From Niabella yanshanensis (GTDB lineage: Bacteria > Bacteroidota > Bacteroidia > Chitinophagales > Chitinophagaceae), in the NCBI RefSeq assembly GCF_034424215.1, contig NZ_CP139960.1:2542001-2606000 (forward strand): a stretch of 64,000 bases of DNA, written 5' to 3'. The number at the start of each line of letters is the position of its first letter. Positions within the stretch are counted from its first letter, which is position 1. Positions 7,420 through 16,765 of this stretch are shown here, piece after piece. Below the pieces are notes generated by a model that saw nothing but the letters and a program-made list of their open reading frames with translations, did not search any database and was not told the DNA's origin. Position numbers and translations under genes: made by a program.

Positions 7420-9807
7420 TTGAATAATAGCATTCAATCATACAAAAATATACATCTTCTTTTTGTACCCCTTATAATGGTATTTGTTTTTTCTTCCTGT
7501 ACACTATTTACAGTGGTAAGAAACGAGCCTCAAAACAAACCCTATATCTTTCAAACCGCTATCAATATAAAAGATAATGACCTGAAGAAAGACGAAAAGT
7601 CGAGACTTGAAGCAGGCTTATATGAACAATTGGATGATAGTATTGCTGCCCGGAAACTGGATAAAGTATTTTGGGAAGTGCTAAAAAACCCGCAGCCCCT
7701 CGACACGGGACTGATCAGCAGATCACTGGAGTTTATGAATAATTATATGGTGGCAGAGGGCTACTTTCATGACTCAATTAATTTCACCACCCAGGTAAAA
7801 AATAGTGGAGACCAGCAAAGAGCCTTTATCGACTTTAATGTATGGCCCGGGAAACCAACCCGTATCGACTCGCTGGGCTACGACTTACAGGATGACAGTC
7901 TGCAATTTCTAACTAACAAAAACCTGAAGGATGCGCTGATTAAAAAAGGCGACCGCTTTGCGCAAACGCCGATTTCGCTGGAAATGGACCGCCTGGTGGA
8001 ATTGTACAGGAATAATGGCTACCTCCTTTTTACACGTAATAATCTTTATGCACTCTGGGATACGCTGGACCTGGAATTACTGCAACCAGCATTAGACCCG
8101 TTAGAGCAGGTAACCCAGATCCAAAAATACCAGGAGCGAAAAGAAAACCCCACTGCTAACCTCGAGATCAGGCAGAAACAACTAACAGATAGCATCAGCC
8201 TGCAAAAATACTATGTGGGCAATGTAACCGTATATCCGGATGTACGGGCCGACACCTCCAACCGTTCAGAAAAAATTTCCACGATCCGTAACGTGACGGT
8301 AGTACAAAGATCGGACAAGTTTAAACCCAAAATATTCCCACAATACGTTTACTTAACCCGTGGCGAATTGTACCGCCAAAGCCGCTATATGCGTACGGTG
8401 AACCGGTTTAATAACCTGGGCACCTGGAGGTTAGTAGACATACAACAGATTCCACGGGAACGCACTGATACCGTAGATTTTGTAATGCGGCTGACTCCCG
8501 CACCTAAATATAATTTTACCACCAACCTGGAGGGTAGTTTCAGCCAAAGCGTTATCAGCGGAAATTTTGTAGGACTTGGATTGAATGTGGGGCTACAAAA
8601 TCGGAATTTTTTAAAAGGAGCCAACCAGCTTAATACCAATATACGGGAAGGTGTCGAATTAGGAGGGCTTAACTCCGGTCAATTTATCCAAACGCGGCAG
8701 ATCAGTTTGAGCAACTCCCTCATATTTCCCCGATATGTTTTTCCCGGCATGAACAATTTCAGACAATCGTTCAGGGGAAATATACAATCGGTACTCAGCT
8801 TAAATGCGGCCAATACCGAGCGAAGGCTGTTATTTAACCTTACCAGCTTTAATACTTCCTGGGGATATGAATTTGGTTGGCGGTCGAGGGAATATGCTTT
8901 AACCAACCGCACTTTTAACTTAGGTATTAAAATACCTAATATCGAGTATTCCTATATTAAGAAAAGGGACAGCCTTTTATCCCTGATCAGTGAAAACCCA
9001 TCCATACAAAACCTGTTTTCCGATGGTTTGATCACTTCGGTAATCACCAATTTTTCTATGCCATGGAATAGTGCCAACAGGAGAAGTATTAATGTTTTAA
9101 GAATGAACCTGGAAGCTTCGGGTCTGCTTACGGGAATGGTACGTAACAGTTTTATAGACGAGCAGCTATATCGTTTTGTTAAGCTGGATGCGGAATATGC
9201 CAAACTTATAAAGCTGTCCCAAAAAACAGGTCTGGTAGTAAGAGGTTTTGCAGGCATTGGCTATGAACTGGATGCCACCGCTAACCCGCTAAAGCGATCG
9301 CAGCTACCTTTTTTCAAACAGTATTACAGTGGGGGACCTAACAGCATGCGTGCCTGGCAATTACGGCGGCTGGGACCGGGTTCTACCGTTAAGTACTACG
9401 AGAACGATGCGTCTATTGACGGTGAATTTATAGTACCGGACAGATTTGGAGATGTACAATTGGAGGCTAATATCGAATACAGGCTCCCTTTGTTTAATAT
9501 CGCGGGCCTCCCCATTAATGGCGCCCTTTTTACCGATATTGGTAATATCTGGTACCTTAAAAAAGAAGCCGGTTCAGCAGAGGAAAGATTTAGATTATCG
9601 CGTTTGGGCAAAGACATTGCCATTGGCTCCGGAGCAGGTATCAGGGCCGATTTCAGCTTCTTCGTTATTCGCCTGGATTATGCCTATAAGGTAAAAGACC
9701 CCAGCCCTGACGGCCGGTTTGCAGACTATCAGAACAAATTCTTTGCTTACCCTTTCTTCCGGGGCAGCCAGCTGCAGATAGGCATCGGGTATCCTTTTAT
9801 CTTCTAG
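7420..9807 (+). CDS. BamA/TamA-family outer membrane lipoprotein (TamL-like)
   Basis: Omp85-superfamily barrel probably involved in assembling outer-membrane or surface proteins. The N-terminus has a type II signal ending in the lipobox FSSC, so the protein should be lipid-anchored, as described for TamL, the Bacteroidota TamA-like lipoprotein. POTRA-like repeats occupy roughly the first 370 residues. The rest is a surface-antigen barrel with YSGGPNSMRAWQLRRLGPG (the G-x-R-W-type loop 6 region) and a terminal phenylalanine in GYPFIF, the barrel-assembly signature. The start is uncertain: an ATG at 7366 would overlap the divergent trmH start, so a TTG at 7420, giving a normal lipoprotein signal, is preferred; an ATG at 7478 leaves too short a signal. 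The partner TamB is not in the window. Confidence 0.85.
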   Translation: MNNSIQSYKNIHLLFVPLIMVFVFSSCTLFTVVRNEPQNKPYIFQTAINIKDNDLKKDEKSRLEAGLYEQLDDSIAARKLDKVFWEVLKNPQPLDTGLISRSLEFMNNYMVAEGYFHDSINFTTQVKNSGDQQRAFIDFNVWPGKPTRIDSLGYDLQDDSLQFLTNKNLKDALIKKGDRFAQTPISLEMDRLVELYRNNGYLLFTRNNLYALWDTLDLELLQPALDPLEQVTQIQKYQERKENPTANLEIRQKQLTDSISLQKYYVGNVTVYPDVRADTSNRSEKISTIRNVTVVQRSDKFKPKIFPQYVYLTRGELYRQSRYMRTVNRFNNLGTWRLVDIQQIPRERTDTVDFVMRLTPAPKYNFTTNLEGSFSQSVISGNFVGLGLNVGLQNRNFLKGANQLNTNIREGVELGGLNSGQFIQTRQISLSNSLIFPRYVFPGMNNFRQSFRGNIQSVLSLNAANTERRLLFNLTSFNTSWGYEFGWRSREYALTNRTFNLGIKIPNIEYSYIKKRDSLLSLISENPSIQNLFSDGLITSVITNFSMPWNSANRRSINVLRMNLEASGLLTGMVRNSFIDEQLYRFVKLDAEYAKLIKLSQKTGLVVRGFAGIGYELDATANPLKRSQLPFFKQYYSGGPNSMRAWQLRRLGPGSTVKYYENDASIDGEFIVPDRFGDVQLEANIEYRLPLFNIAGLPINGALFTDIGNIWYLKKEAGSAEERFRLSRLGKDIAIGSGAGIRADFSFFVIRLDYAYKVKDPSPDGRFADYQNKFFAYPFFRGSQLQIGIGYPFIF

Positions 9808-9809
9808 CT

Positions 9810-10565
9810 TTATTTTTTTTCAAAAAACCAGGGTATACGCCTGCGTCTTTTTATTTTATAGTTGGTGGTAATATATTTACTGATATGATCCATTGCTTCA
9901 TCGATATCGTCTGTCAATAATACCAGGTCAAGGTCTTCAGGAGAGATAGTTCCCTTCTCTGCCATATCTTCGATAGCCACCATGAGGTCGGCATAAAATT
10001 CTTTGCCAAAAATAACAATAGGAAACTGTGCAATTGTTTTGGTTTGTATGAGCGTCAGTGTTTCAAAGAACTCGTCCATGGTACCAAAACCACCCGGCAT
10101 GATAATAAAAGCGTAGCTGTATTTGATCAGCAAGGTCTTCCGGATAAAGAAATGATCAAAAGTTACTGCTTTGGTAAGATATCTGTTGTAGTGTTGCTCA
10201 AAAGGCAGCTTGATATTACATCCTACTGATTGACCACCTGCTTCGAAAGCTCCCCGGTTAGCAGCTTCCATAATCCCTGGTCCGCCACCCGTCATGGTTG
10301 TGAAGCCCGTACCAGCTATTCTGGCGCCAAACTCTACCGCTTTTTTATAATAATCATGATCTTCTTTGAACCGGGCGGAGCCAAACACGGTTACACAGGG
10401 TCCTACGAAATGCAGGTTTCTCATCCCTTTTAGAAATTCCCAGGCCACTTTGAACAGGAAAATAAACTCATAGCCCCTGCTTTTAGGTCCTTCCAGGTAT
10501 ACATGCTCTTTGGCTGGTATAATGGGTTCTGCAATCTTCCTGGCAATTTTCTCTTTTTCTTTCAT
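9810..10565 (-). CDS. LOG family protein (TIGR00730; Rossman fold nucleotide-binding)
   Basis: Lysine decarboxylase-like/LOG family, whose characterised members are cytokinin riboside 5'-monophosphate phosphoribohydrolases or nucleotide 5'-monophosphate nucleosidases. Both family signatures are present: GGGPGIMEAANRGAFEAGG (about residues 92-110) and PGGFGTMDEFFE (about 159-170). The arginine in FIRKTLLIKYS is also typical. The length of 251 residues is normal for the longer Bacteroidota members. It converges with the barrel gene, leaving only two bases between stop codons. A salvage or house-cleaning role on nucleoside monophosphates is plausible but unproven. Confidence 0.88.
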   Translation of the reverse strand: MKEKEKIARKIAEPIIPAKEHVYLEGPKSRGYEFIFLFKVAWEFLKGMRNLHFVGPCVTVFGSARFKEDHDYYKKAVEFGARIAGTGFTTMTGGGPGIMEAANRGAFEAGGQSVGCNIKLPFEQHYNRYLTKAVTFDHFFIRKTLLIKYSYAFIIMPGGFGTMDEFFETLTLIQTKTIAQFPIVIFGKEFYADLMVAIEDMAEKGTISPEDLDLVLLTDDIDEAMDHISKYITTNYKIKRRRRIPWFFEKK

Positions 10566-10650
10566 CTTTTTTCAAATCGTTTTTCTATATGCTATAACTC
10601 ACATTGTCTCTGGCGAATATAAATTTAAAAATCATAAACAAGCAACATCT

Positions 10651-10658
10651 TATTTTTG
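10651..10658 (+). promoter_or_regulatory. -7 promoter element of xth
   Basis: TAttTTTG matches TAnnTTTG and lies 26 bases before the xth ATG. No clear -33 element was seen. Confidence 0.55.
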
Positions 10659-10684
10659 CCTCTTATATACTTTAAGTAAATTTT

Positions 10685-11455
10685 ATGCGTATTATCAGTT
10701 ACAATGTAAACGGAATAAGGGCCGCAGTAAAAAAAGGATTGCTGGACTGGATGCAAACAGATCCTGCAGACATTATTTGCCTGCAGGAAACCAAGGCGGA
10801 AAAAGACAATGTTGATTGCACGCCTTTTAACGAGTTAGGCTACCACGACTACTGGTTTTCGGCACAAAAAAAAGGCTATAGCGGTGTTGCCGTTTTTACC
10901 AAAATAAAACCAGATAATGTGGTTTATGGCACAGGGCACCAGGTAAGTGATGATGAAGGCAGGGTAATACAACTGGATTTCGGAGATATCCGGCTGATCA
11001 ATGCCTACTTCCCCTCCGGAACCAGCGGTGATCTGCGGCAGGCGTTTAAATATATGTGGCTGGACGAATTTTTTCTATACCTGAACGATCTGAAAAGAAC
11101 ACATCCCAAACTCATTATTTGCGGCGACTATAACATTGCGCATAAAGAAATAGACATACACGATCCCAAAGGCAATAAGAAGTCGTCGGGCTTTCTGCCG
11201 GAGGAAAGAGCCTGGATGGATAAATTTGTTACAGAAGGATACAACGATACGTTCCGTCTTATTCATCCTGAGGCAGCGCATCGATACAGCTGGTGGAGTC
11301 AGCGCTTTCCCAGTGTGCGGCTTAACAATAAAGGATGGCGCATAGACTATATTACGGTTACAGATCCCCTTAAAAACAAGGTTTCGGATGCTGAAATATA
11401 CCCCGATGTAAAACACAGCGATCATTGCCCTATTTACGTTAAACTAAACTCATAA
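10685..11455 (+). CDS. xth: Exodeoxyribonuclease III (AP endonuclease)
   Basis: Mg-dependent AP endonuclease and 3'-5' exonuclease of base excision repair. At 256 residues it has family length. Visible motifs are SYNVNGIRAA at the N-terminus, LQETKAEK with the metal-binding Glu, GDYNIAHKEIDIHDPK with the Asp/Asn pair, the RIDYITVT motif, and the C-terminal catalytic SDHCPIYVKL with Asp-His. The stop codon overlaps the ATG of the next gene by one base, so the two are probably translated together. Confidence 0.95.
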   Translation: MRIISYNVNGIRAAVKKGLLDWMQTDPADIICLQETKAEKDNVDCTPFNELGYHDYWFSAQKKGYSGVAVFTKIKPDNVVYGTGHQVSDDEGRVIQLDFGDIRLINAYFPSGTSGDLRQAFKYMWLDEFFLYLNDLKRTHPKLIICGDYNIAHKEIDIHDPKGNKKSSGFLPEERAWMDKFVTEGYNDTFRLIHPEAAHRYSWWSQRFPSVRLNNKGWRIDYITVTDPLKNKVSDAEIYPDVKHSDHCPIYVKLNS

Positions 11456-11775
11456 TGGAACCGCAAACAGCTCTTATCTACAATATCACTAATAAAGTAG
11501 CGCATCATATCCATAAAGAATGGTTGGCATGGATGAAAGCACATCATATCCCGGCTGTTCTGGCTACCGGGTGCTTTCTGAGAGCCGTTATACTAAGGTT
11601 AAAAGGGGTTGATGATGAGGAAGGTCCTACCTACGCGGTTCAGTACCATGCTGCCAGTGAAGCAGATTACGAACGTTATTTATCTGACTTTTCAACTGGC
11701 CTGCGGCAGGAAAGTCTTGATCAATGGGGAGATCAGTTTATAGCATTCCGTACCGTTATGGAAGTTGTGAATTGA
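11455..11775 (+). CDS. DUF4286 family protein
   Basis: Small cytoplasmic protein of 106 residues without a known function. The pattern YNITNKVAHHIHKEWLAWM and the C-terminal FIAFRTVMEVVN match the DUF4286 family common in Bacteroidota, which has a ferredoxin-like fold of the dimeric alpha/beta barrel type. It has no signal peptide or membrane helix. Its ATG shares a base with the xth stop (TAATG), suggesting translational coupling, but no functional tie to DNA repair is established. Confidence 0.8.
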   Translation: MEPQTALIYNITNKVAHHIHKEWLAWMKAHHIPAVLATGCFLRAVILRLKGVDDEEGPTYAVQYHAASEADYERYLSDFSTGLRQESLDQWGDQFIAFRTVMEVVN

Positions 11776-12006
11776 ATGTGCATAAGATTTTTTTTACTGT
11801 TGGCCGATTCAAAAAAAAATGTATATTCAGCTATAACCCTTTACAGGTCTGCATTTCAGAGAAACAAGCCCCAAACCCTTTACTGTGGCGGGTTTCAGCA
11901 AAAACATATCAGAAGTCAGGCTTTTTAAATATGATCTGGTATTGCGCAAATCCTTACTGCACCTGCATTGTAGCCGATTATCAAATATCAAATTATAACA
12001 AAATAT

Positions 12007-12039
12007 TTTGTTGGTATGAATGAAAAGCCTCTAAATTTG
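12007..12039 (+). promoter_or_regulatory. Bacteroidota-type promoter of the HU gene
   Basis: -33 TTTG (12007-12010), a 21-base spacer, then -7 TAaaTTTG (12032-12039). Transcription should begin near 12045, giving a leader of about 26 bases. The preceding 11776-12006 holds nothing else recognisable. Confidence 0.75.
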
Positions 12040-12070
12040 TTGCCAGTTAAAACTCATTAAAATATCAACT

Positions 12071-12340
12071 ATGAACAAAGCAGAATTGATTGAAAAGCTT
12101 GCCAAAGACGCTGGTCTTACTAAAACTCAGGCAAACGCCGCTTTAGACTCTTTTACAGAGGCGGTAACAAAAACCTTGAAAAAAGGCGACAAAGTAACTT
12201 TAGTTGGCTTTGGTACTTTTTCTGTTACAAAAAGGGCTGCCCGTAACGGACGTAACCCTCAAACAGGCGCTGTTATCAAAATTAAGGCTAAAAAAGTGGC
12301 TCGCTTCAAAGCAGGTAAAGAGCTTTCTTCTAAAATCTAA
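12071..12340 (+). CDS. hup: DNA-binding protein HU
   Basis: Histone-like nucleoid protein that bends and compacts DNA as a dimer. At 89 residues it has the standard length. It starts [20 protein letters not shown] and carries the DNA-binding arm signature [21 protein letters not shown], ending with [11 protein letters not shown]. It has its own strong consensus promoter and a terminator immediately downstream. A second, more divergent HU-like protein is encoded at 45313-45636. Confidence 0.97.
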   Translation: MNKAELIEKLAKDAGLTKTQANAALDSFTEAVTKTLKKGDKVTLVGFGTFSVTKRAARNGRNPQTGAVIKIKAKKVARFKAGKELSSKI

Positions 12341-12363
12341 CAGTAGCAAATCAAACTCGTATA

Positions 12364-12392
12364 ATGCTCCCGCCAATGCGGGGGCATTTTTT
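12364..12392 (+). terminator. Intrinsic terminator after HU
   Basis: ATGCTCCCGC pairs with GCGGGGGCAT (one T-G wobble) around a CAAT loop, followed by a run of T. It sits 23 bases after the HU stop codon. Confidence 0.85.
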
Positions 12393-12424
12393 GTGGCTGA
12401 TATAGCCTTTTTTTTGTACGTTTG
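12390..12424 (+). promoter_or_regulatory. Promoter of the THX gene
   Basis: -33 TTTG (12390-12393), a 23-base spacer and -7 TAcgTTTG (12417-12424). The start codon is 15 bases downstream, so the leader is very short. Confidence 0.65.
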
Positions 12425-12439
12425 CAAAAATTTTTAATT

Positions 12440-12568
12440 ATGGGAAGAGGCGATAAAAAAACCGCAAAGGGAAAACGTTTTAAAGGGTCATACGGCAAAA
12501 GCCGCCCTGCAATTTCTCCTGAGGTAAAGAAGAAATTAGCGGCCAAGAAAGAAGTTGCAGCTAACTAA
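12440..12568 (+). CDS. Small 30S ribosomal protein THX-like
   Basis: A 42-residue basic protein beginning MGRGDKKTAKGKRFKGSYG and continuing KSRPAISPEVKKKLAAKK. The G-x-GDKKT-x-KGK-x-x-x-GS-x-G pattern is that of the THX peptide (bTHX), which binds 16S rRNA in the head of the 30S subunit; Bacteroidota homologues share this start. The gene has its own -7 promoter box and an intrinsic terminator. It is short enough to be missed by gene finders. Confidence 0.88.
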   Translation: MGRGDKKTAKGKRFKGSYGKSRPAISPEVKKKLAAKKEVAAN

Positions 12569-12598
12569 TTTGATACTTTAGGGGCGAAAAAATTATAC

Positions 12599-12626
12599 AA
12601 CAGGAATCTTTCGGTTCCTGTTTTTT
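12599..12626 (+). terminator. Intrinsic terminator after THX
   Basis: AACAGGAA pairs with TTCCTGTT around a TCTTTCGG loop and is followed by a T-run. It overlaps the stop of the convergent gene and may work in both directions. Confidence 0.8.
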
Positions 12627-12951
12627 ATTTAAACAAACACAATAACTCCTGGGTTTTGATCTCACTGTCAGCTTCTTCCAGGGCTTTATAGAGCCTGGTT
12701 AATTCGCCGGGGGTTAATATCAGGTTCACATCCTGTGAAGGAGTCGCCACCATAATGATCTTTGCGTCCTGGTTTATGTTGGAATAAGATTGCAAAGCCT
12801 TATACCTTATCTGTTTACAAAAAATGTAAAAATCAGCTTCATTTAAGGTAAGCATCGTTGAAATAAAAGCAATCTGGTAATGTCCACACTGCTTGCAGCG
12901 CACTACATAACCTTCTTCACCATAATAAAGAGACTGAAAATCACAGGCCAT
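12625..12951 (-). CDS. Hypothetical protein with one CxxC pair (DUF6686-like)
   Basis: 108 residues, cytoplasmic, no signal peptide. A CKQCGHYQIAF motif near residue 19 resembles half of a zinc ribbon, and an earlier Cys3 could be a third ligand. The remainder is mostly helical and acidic. Similar short proteins opening with a CxxCG segment are widespread in Bacteroidota and have been grouped as DUF6686; I believe this is one, but that is from memory. No function can be assigned. It converges with the THX gene. Confidence 0.65.
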   Translation of the reverse strand: MACDFQSLYYGEEGYVVRCKQCGHYQIAFISTMLTLNEADFYIFCKQIRYKALQSYSNINQDAKIIMVATPSQDVNLILTPGELTRLYKALEEADSEIKTQELLCLFK

Positions 12952-13092
12952 ATAAATAGTTTTTAGGACACAAAATTTGCATTTGTTCCTTACTATTACA
13001 TGCCGTATCGGGAATTTTATTTTACGAGATCAGGAATTTTTAGCCCGAAAATAGTCTCCTAGTTAACTTATCTATCAACCTCTCAACTCCTT

Positions 13093-13734
13093 TCACGGCG
13101 ATAGTCTTTCTATTTTCCACCCCCCATCCGCCTGCAGCGTATACAGTAACCGGTCATGCAGCCGGCTAGGTCTGCCCTGCCAGAATTCAATACTACTGGG
13201 TTGAACAATATAGCCGCCCCAGTAATCTGGTTTGCCAAAAGATTTGCCCGCATTGACTTCCGATTCTAAGGTGCTCAGCTTCTCTGCAAGAAACTCCCGG
13301 TTAGGCAATACCTGGCTTTGCCGCGACGCCCAGGCTCCTAACTGACTACCAACCGGCCTTGAAAAGAAGTAGGTTTCACTATCAGCTTTAGAAATTTTGG
13401 CAACATTGCCGGTAATTCTTACCTGCCGCTCCAGCTCCTTCCAGAAAAATACCAGACAGGCTCTTGGATTTTGAGCCAACTCCTGGCCTTTCCTACTCTC
13501 GTAATTAGTAAAGAAGGTAAACCCTTTAGAGGAAAAATCCTTTAACAATACAATCCGGGCATCCGGCAATCCATCGGCGGATGCCGTGGCAAGGGTCATC
13601 GCATTTACTTCCGTTAACTCAGCATGCGTCGCTTCATTCCACCAGTGTTGAAACTGGTCCATAGCATCGGGAAATGCATCAGCTTCGAGCAGGCTTTTTA
13701 ATGAGTATTGGGTGCGGATATCAGCAATAGACAT
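13093..13734 (-). CDS. pdxH: Pyridoxamine 5'-phosphate oxidase
   Basis: FMN enzyme converting pyridoxine or pyridoxamine 5'-phosphate to pyridoxal 5'-phosphate, the last step of vitamin B6 synthesis and salvage. The length of 213 residues is typical. Visible motifs are MTLATASADGLPDARIVLLKDF (FMN and substrate region), FFTNYESRKGQEL, the QVRITG strand, and the C-terminal signature IEFWQGRPSRLHDRLLY with the substrate-binding RLHDR. pdxA, another vitamin B6 gene, is at 59740 in the same window but unlinked. Confidence 0.96.
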   Translation of the reverse strand: MSIADIRTQYSLKSLLEADAFPDAMDQFQHWWNEATHAELTEVNAMTLATASADGLPDARIVLLKDFSSKGFTFFTNYESRKGQELAQNPRACLVFFWKELERQVRITGNVAKISKADSETYFFSRPVGSQLGAWASRQSQVLPNREFLAEKLSTLESEVNAGKSFGKPDYWGGYIVQPSSIEFWQGRPSRLHDRLLYTLQADGGWKIERLSP

Positions 13735-13836
13735 AATGAAATGAATTTTGAATTAAGAATGATCAAAAGTCGCCAAACGCTTCAGTTACAGTTATGACAG
13801 CCATTCTTAACAAACCTGATTATGATCACCGATCAA

Positions 13837-14547
13837 TCAGCTGATCAGGGTACCTACATCTTCACCTAAGGCTACCCTGGCAAGATTACCGTGGCTGTTC
13901 ATATCAAAAACAATAATCGGCAGGTTATTTTCCATGCAAAGCGTGAAGGCTGTCATATCCATAATCCGCAGGTTATTGGTCAAACATTCCTGGTACGAAA
14001 CAGTCTTGTAACGGGTAGCGGTGGGATCTTTCTCCGGATCGGCGGTGTACACACCGTCTACACGCGTTCCCTTCAAAATTACATCTGCTTTTATTTCAAT
14101 AGCTCTTAAAGAGCCTGCTGTATCTGTTGTGAAATAAGGATTACCCGTGCCGGCGCCAAAAATAACCACCCTGTCTTTCTCCAGGTGCCTGATCGCCCTT
14201 CTACGGATATAAGGTTCGGCTATCTGCTCCATATTGATGGCGCTTTGTAAACGTGTAAACATGCCGGCTTTCTCCAGCCCTGCCTGTAAGGCCATCCCAT
14301 TAATCACGGTAGCCAGCATTCCCATATAGTCGCCATGTGCACGCTCAATACCGGTTTGAGCTTCATTCATTCCGCGATAAATATTACCACCACCAATAAC
14401 AATGGCAACCTGCACACCCAAATCAACAACAGACTTAATTTCTTTGGCATACTGCGTAATCACATCCGCATCCATACCGAAATTCTTATTTCCCATTAAA
14501 GACTCTCCGGAAAGTTTTAACAGAATCCTTTTGTATTTAGGCTGCAT
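13837..14547 (-). CDS. pyrH: UMP kinase
   Basis: Phosphorylates UMP to UDP in pyrimidine nucleotide synthesis; hexameric and cytoplasmic, of the amino acid kinase fold. At 236 residues it matches the family. [12 protein letters not shown] gives the N-terminal phosphate-binding segment, [13 protein letters not shown] the Gly-rich loop, and [13 protein letters not shown] the UMP/ATP segment. [10 protein letters not shown] and the C-terminal [16 protein letters not shown] are also conserved. In many Bacteroidota pyrH sits near tsf and frr; here tsf is 5 kb away on the same strand. Confidence 0.97.
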   Translation of the reverse strand: MQPKYKRILLKLSGESLMGNKNFGMDADVITQYAKEIKSVVDLGVQVAIVIGGGNIYRGMNEAQTGIERAHGDYMGMLATVINGMALQAGLEKAGMFTRLQSAINMEQIAEPYIRRRAIRHLEKDRVVIFGAGTGNPYFTTDTAGSLRAIEIKADVILKGTRVDGVYTADPEKDPTATRYKTVSYQECLTNNLRIMDMTAFTLCMENNLPIIVFDMNSHGNLARVALGEDVGTLIS

Positions 14548-14818
14548 CTCTTTTATTTTTTAGTTAATTGTTCAAAATTGCCCGGCGAAGATAGGAAACA
14601 GTTAAAAAGTTTATAAGTTTATCATTCAAAAGTTTTAGAATGAAGCGCCAACCAGATGCGGTCATTCATTGTTGATCTGTTTAATTTCAATTAAGGCCCG
14701 CCCGGAATACACCGGGGTCCCGGGTCAGCATTGGTTGTATATCGGCAAGGTTGTTGAGCATTCAAAAGGATTATAGTTGATTAAAAAGCTATTCAATCAA
14801 ATATTAAAATATTAAAGG

Positions 14819-15802
14819 ATGAAAAGAAAATTAGGCAGCAGTGACATTTCGGTTACACCCATCACAATGGGAGCCTGGGCTATCGGTGGCTTTATGTGGG
14901 GAGGCAATGAAGAAAAAGATTCTATTGCTGCTATTCAGGCTTATATAGACAATGGCGTCACTTCAATAGATACAGCTCCTATTTATGGTTTCGGGTTCAG
15001 CGAGGAACTGGTAGGCAAAGCCATCAAAAACTATGATCGCAGCAAGATTGAAATACTGACCAAGTTTGGGATGGTTTGGGATATCGAGAAAGGAGATTTT
15101 GCCTTTGAAGGCAAAAACAATGAAGGCGAGCTGAAGAAAATATATCGCTACGGTGGCTATGATCGTACCATCAGTGATGTGGAGCTAAGCCTGAAAAGAT
15201 TACAAACAGATTATATTGACCTGATACAACTGCACTGGCCCGACACTACTACCCCGATAGATGAAACCATGCGGGCGATGGAAAAACTACTGCAAGATGG
15301 CAAAGTACGGGCTGTTGGAGTGTGTAATTACAATGCACCACAGTTAGAAGAAGCAGAGCAAACCGTTAAACTGGCCAGTAACCAGGTTCCCTACAGCATG
15401 CTGAAACGTGATATCGAAGCAGAGGTAGTTCCTTATGCATTGAAAAATGACCTGTCCATTATCGCTTATAGCCCGATGGAACGCGGATTACTAACCGGTA
15501 AATATGAAAATATGTCGGCTTTATCTGCAGATGACCATCGTAATAACTATTTCAAGAAATTTGATTTTTCAGCGGTAAAGACATTGACCGATCACCTGGC
15601 TGACTTGTCAACAAAATACAATGCCACTATAGCGCAGCTCGTGCTGGCATGGACATATCATCAGCCGGCTGTTGCTACTGCTCTTGCCGGTGCACGTAAT
15701 GCGCAACAAGCAAAAGAGAACTCCATGGCATTGCATATAAAAATCAGCGCAGAAGACCTGAGCCTGATCGACGGATGGCTTAACAACAAGTTTCTACTTT
15801 AA
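14819..15802 (+). CDS. Aldo/keto reductase
   Basis: NADPH-dependent oxidoreductase with a TIM-barrel fold, 327 residues. The catalytic tetrad is visible: Asp and Tyr in DTAPIYGFGFSEELVGKAI, Lys in ILTKFG and His in IQLHWPD. The cofactor motif IIAYSPMERGLLTGKY and the later ALAGARNAQQAKEN (nicotinamide nucleotide phosphate-binding segment) are present. It resembles the YdhF/Gfo-independent AKR11-12 group. The substrate cannot be deduced. It precedes a sugar kinase by 68 bases on the same strand, suggesting a shared role in carbohydrate metabolism. Confidence 0.9.
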   Translation: MKRKLGSSDISVTPITMGAWAIGGFMWGGNEEKDSIAAIQAYIDNGVTSIDTAPIYGFGFSEELVGKAIKNYDRSKIEILTKFGMVWDIEKGDFAFEGKNNEGELKKIYRYGGYDRTISDVELSLKRLQTDYIDLIQLHWPDTTTPIDETMRAMEKLLQDGKVRAVGVCNYNAPQLEEAEQTVKLASNQVPYSMLKRDIEAEVVPYALKNDLSIIAYSPMERGLLTGKYENMSALSADDHRNNYFKKFDFSAVKTLTDHLADLSTKYNATIAQLVLAWTYHQPAVATALAGARNAQQAKENSMALHIKISAEDLSLIDGWLNNKFLL

Positions 15803-15870
15803 TTATAAAAACTATACTACCGGAAAGTTGGGCGAACCTGATTTTCCGGTTGAATAACTAAATCAGACTC

Positions 15871-16740
15871 ATGAATACGATTTGCTTTGGTGAAATTCTA
15901 TGGGATATATTGCCGCAGGAGAAAGTTCCCGGCGGAGCTCCTATGAATGTCTGCTACCATTTGAACCAGTTAGGACAGGGAGCAGCCATTATTTCAAAAA
16001 CTGGTACTGATGAGAACGGGAAAGGCCTGTTGGCATTTTTACAGCAACATAGGGTAGACATTTCGTTAGTGCAGACTGACGAGCGGCAGGCTACCGGTAC
16101 CGTAATCGCCACCCAAAAAGGTAACGAAATGGAATACGACATTGTGCAGCCGGTAGCCTGGGATTTTATTGATGTGACGGAACAACTGCTCGACAAAGTT
16201 TCGCAAGCCTCCTATTTTGTTTGCGGCAGCCTGGTAGCGCGGAGTGAACATTCCCGGTCTACCCTTTACCGCCTGCTTGATGTTGCAAAAAAAAAAGTTA
16301 TAGACATCAATCTCCGCCCGCCCCATTATCAAAAGGACACTTTGGAATACCTCTTAAAACAAGCTGATATTTTAAAGCTCAACGATCATGAACTTACATT
16401 AATTGCGGGTTGGTACATTAGCGAAACGGACTTTGAAAAACAGGTAACTTTTCTAAGCGATCAATTCTCTATACCAACCATCATCATCACAAAAGGAGCC
16501 AACGGTGCAGCGCTTTATCATAGCCATACATTCCATTATCATAATGGTTATAAAGTAACTGTTGCCGACACTATCGGCAGCGGAGACGCTTTCCTCGCAG
16601 GATTTCTTTCCCGGCATATCACTAATAATGCGCCGGAGGTTTCACTTGAATTCGCCTGTAAACTGGGTGCCTTCGTTGCCTCACAGAAAGGAGCATGTCC
16701 CCCTTACGATGCGAGGGAAGTTGAAAAGTTAACCAGTTGA
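15871..16740 (+). CDS. PfkB-family carbohydrate kinase (fructokinase-like)
   Basis: ATP-dependent sugar kinase of the ribokinase/PfkB family, 289 residues. The N-terminus FGEILWDILPQEKVPGGAPMNV, with its GGAP-x-N sugar-binding motif, is characteristic of fructokinases. The PfkB signature near the C-terminus is DTIGSGDAFLAGF, with the catalytic Asp. The segment KKKVIDINLRPPHY is also conserved. Fructose is the likely substrate by similarity. The 3' end lies inside a word-repeat hairpin (AACCAGT/ACTGGTT), so the last few residues (EVEKLTS) may be evolutionarily labile. Confidence 0.88.
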   Translation: MNTICFGEILWDILPQEKVPGGAPMNVCYHLNQLGQGAAIISKTGTDENGKGLLAFLQQHRVDISLVQTDERQATGTVIATQKGNEMEYDIVQPVAWDFIDVTEQLLDKVSQASYFVCGSLVARSEHSRSTLYRLLDVAKKKVIDINLRPPHYQKDTLEYLLKQADILKLNDHELTLIAGWYISETDFEKQVTFLSDQFSIPTIIITKGANGAALYHSHTFHYHNGYKVTVADTIGSGDAFLAGFLSRHITNNAPEVSLEFACKLGAFVASQKGACPPYDAREVEKLTS

Positions 16741-16765
16741 AAGGTTGACTGGTTGACCAGTCGGC
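16722..16765. repeat. Iterated-word hairpin at the end of the kinase gene
   Basis: Words of the form GGTTGAC and AGTTGAA recur, and AACCAGT (16731-16737) pairs with ACTGGTT (16748-16754). It overlaps the kinase stop codon. The remaining spacer up to 17034 shows no gene or clear signal. Confidence 0.5.
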
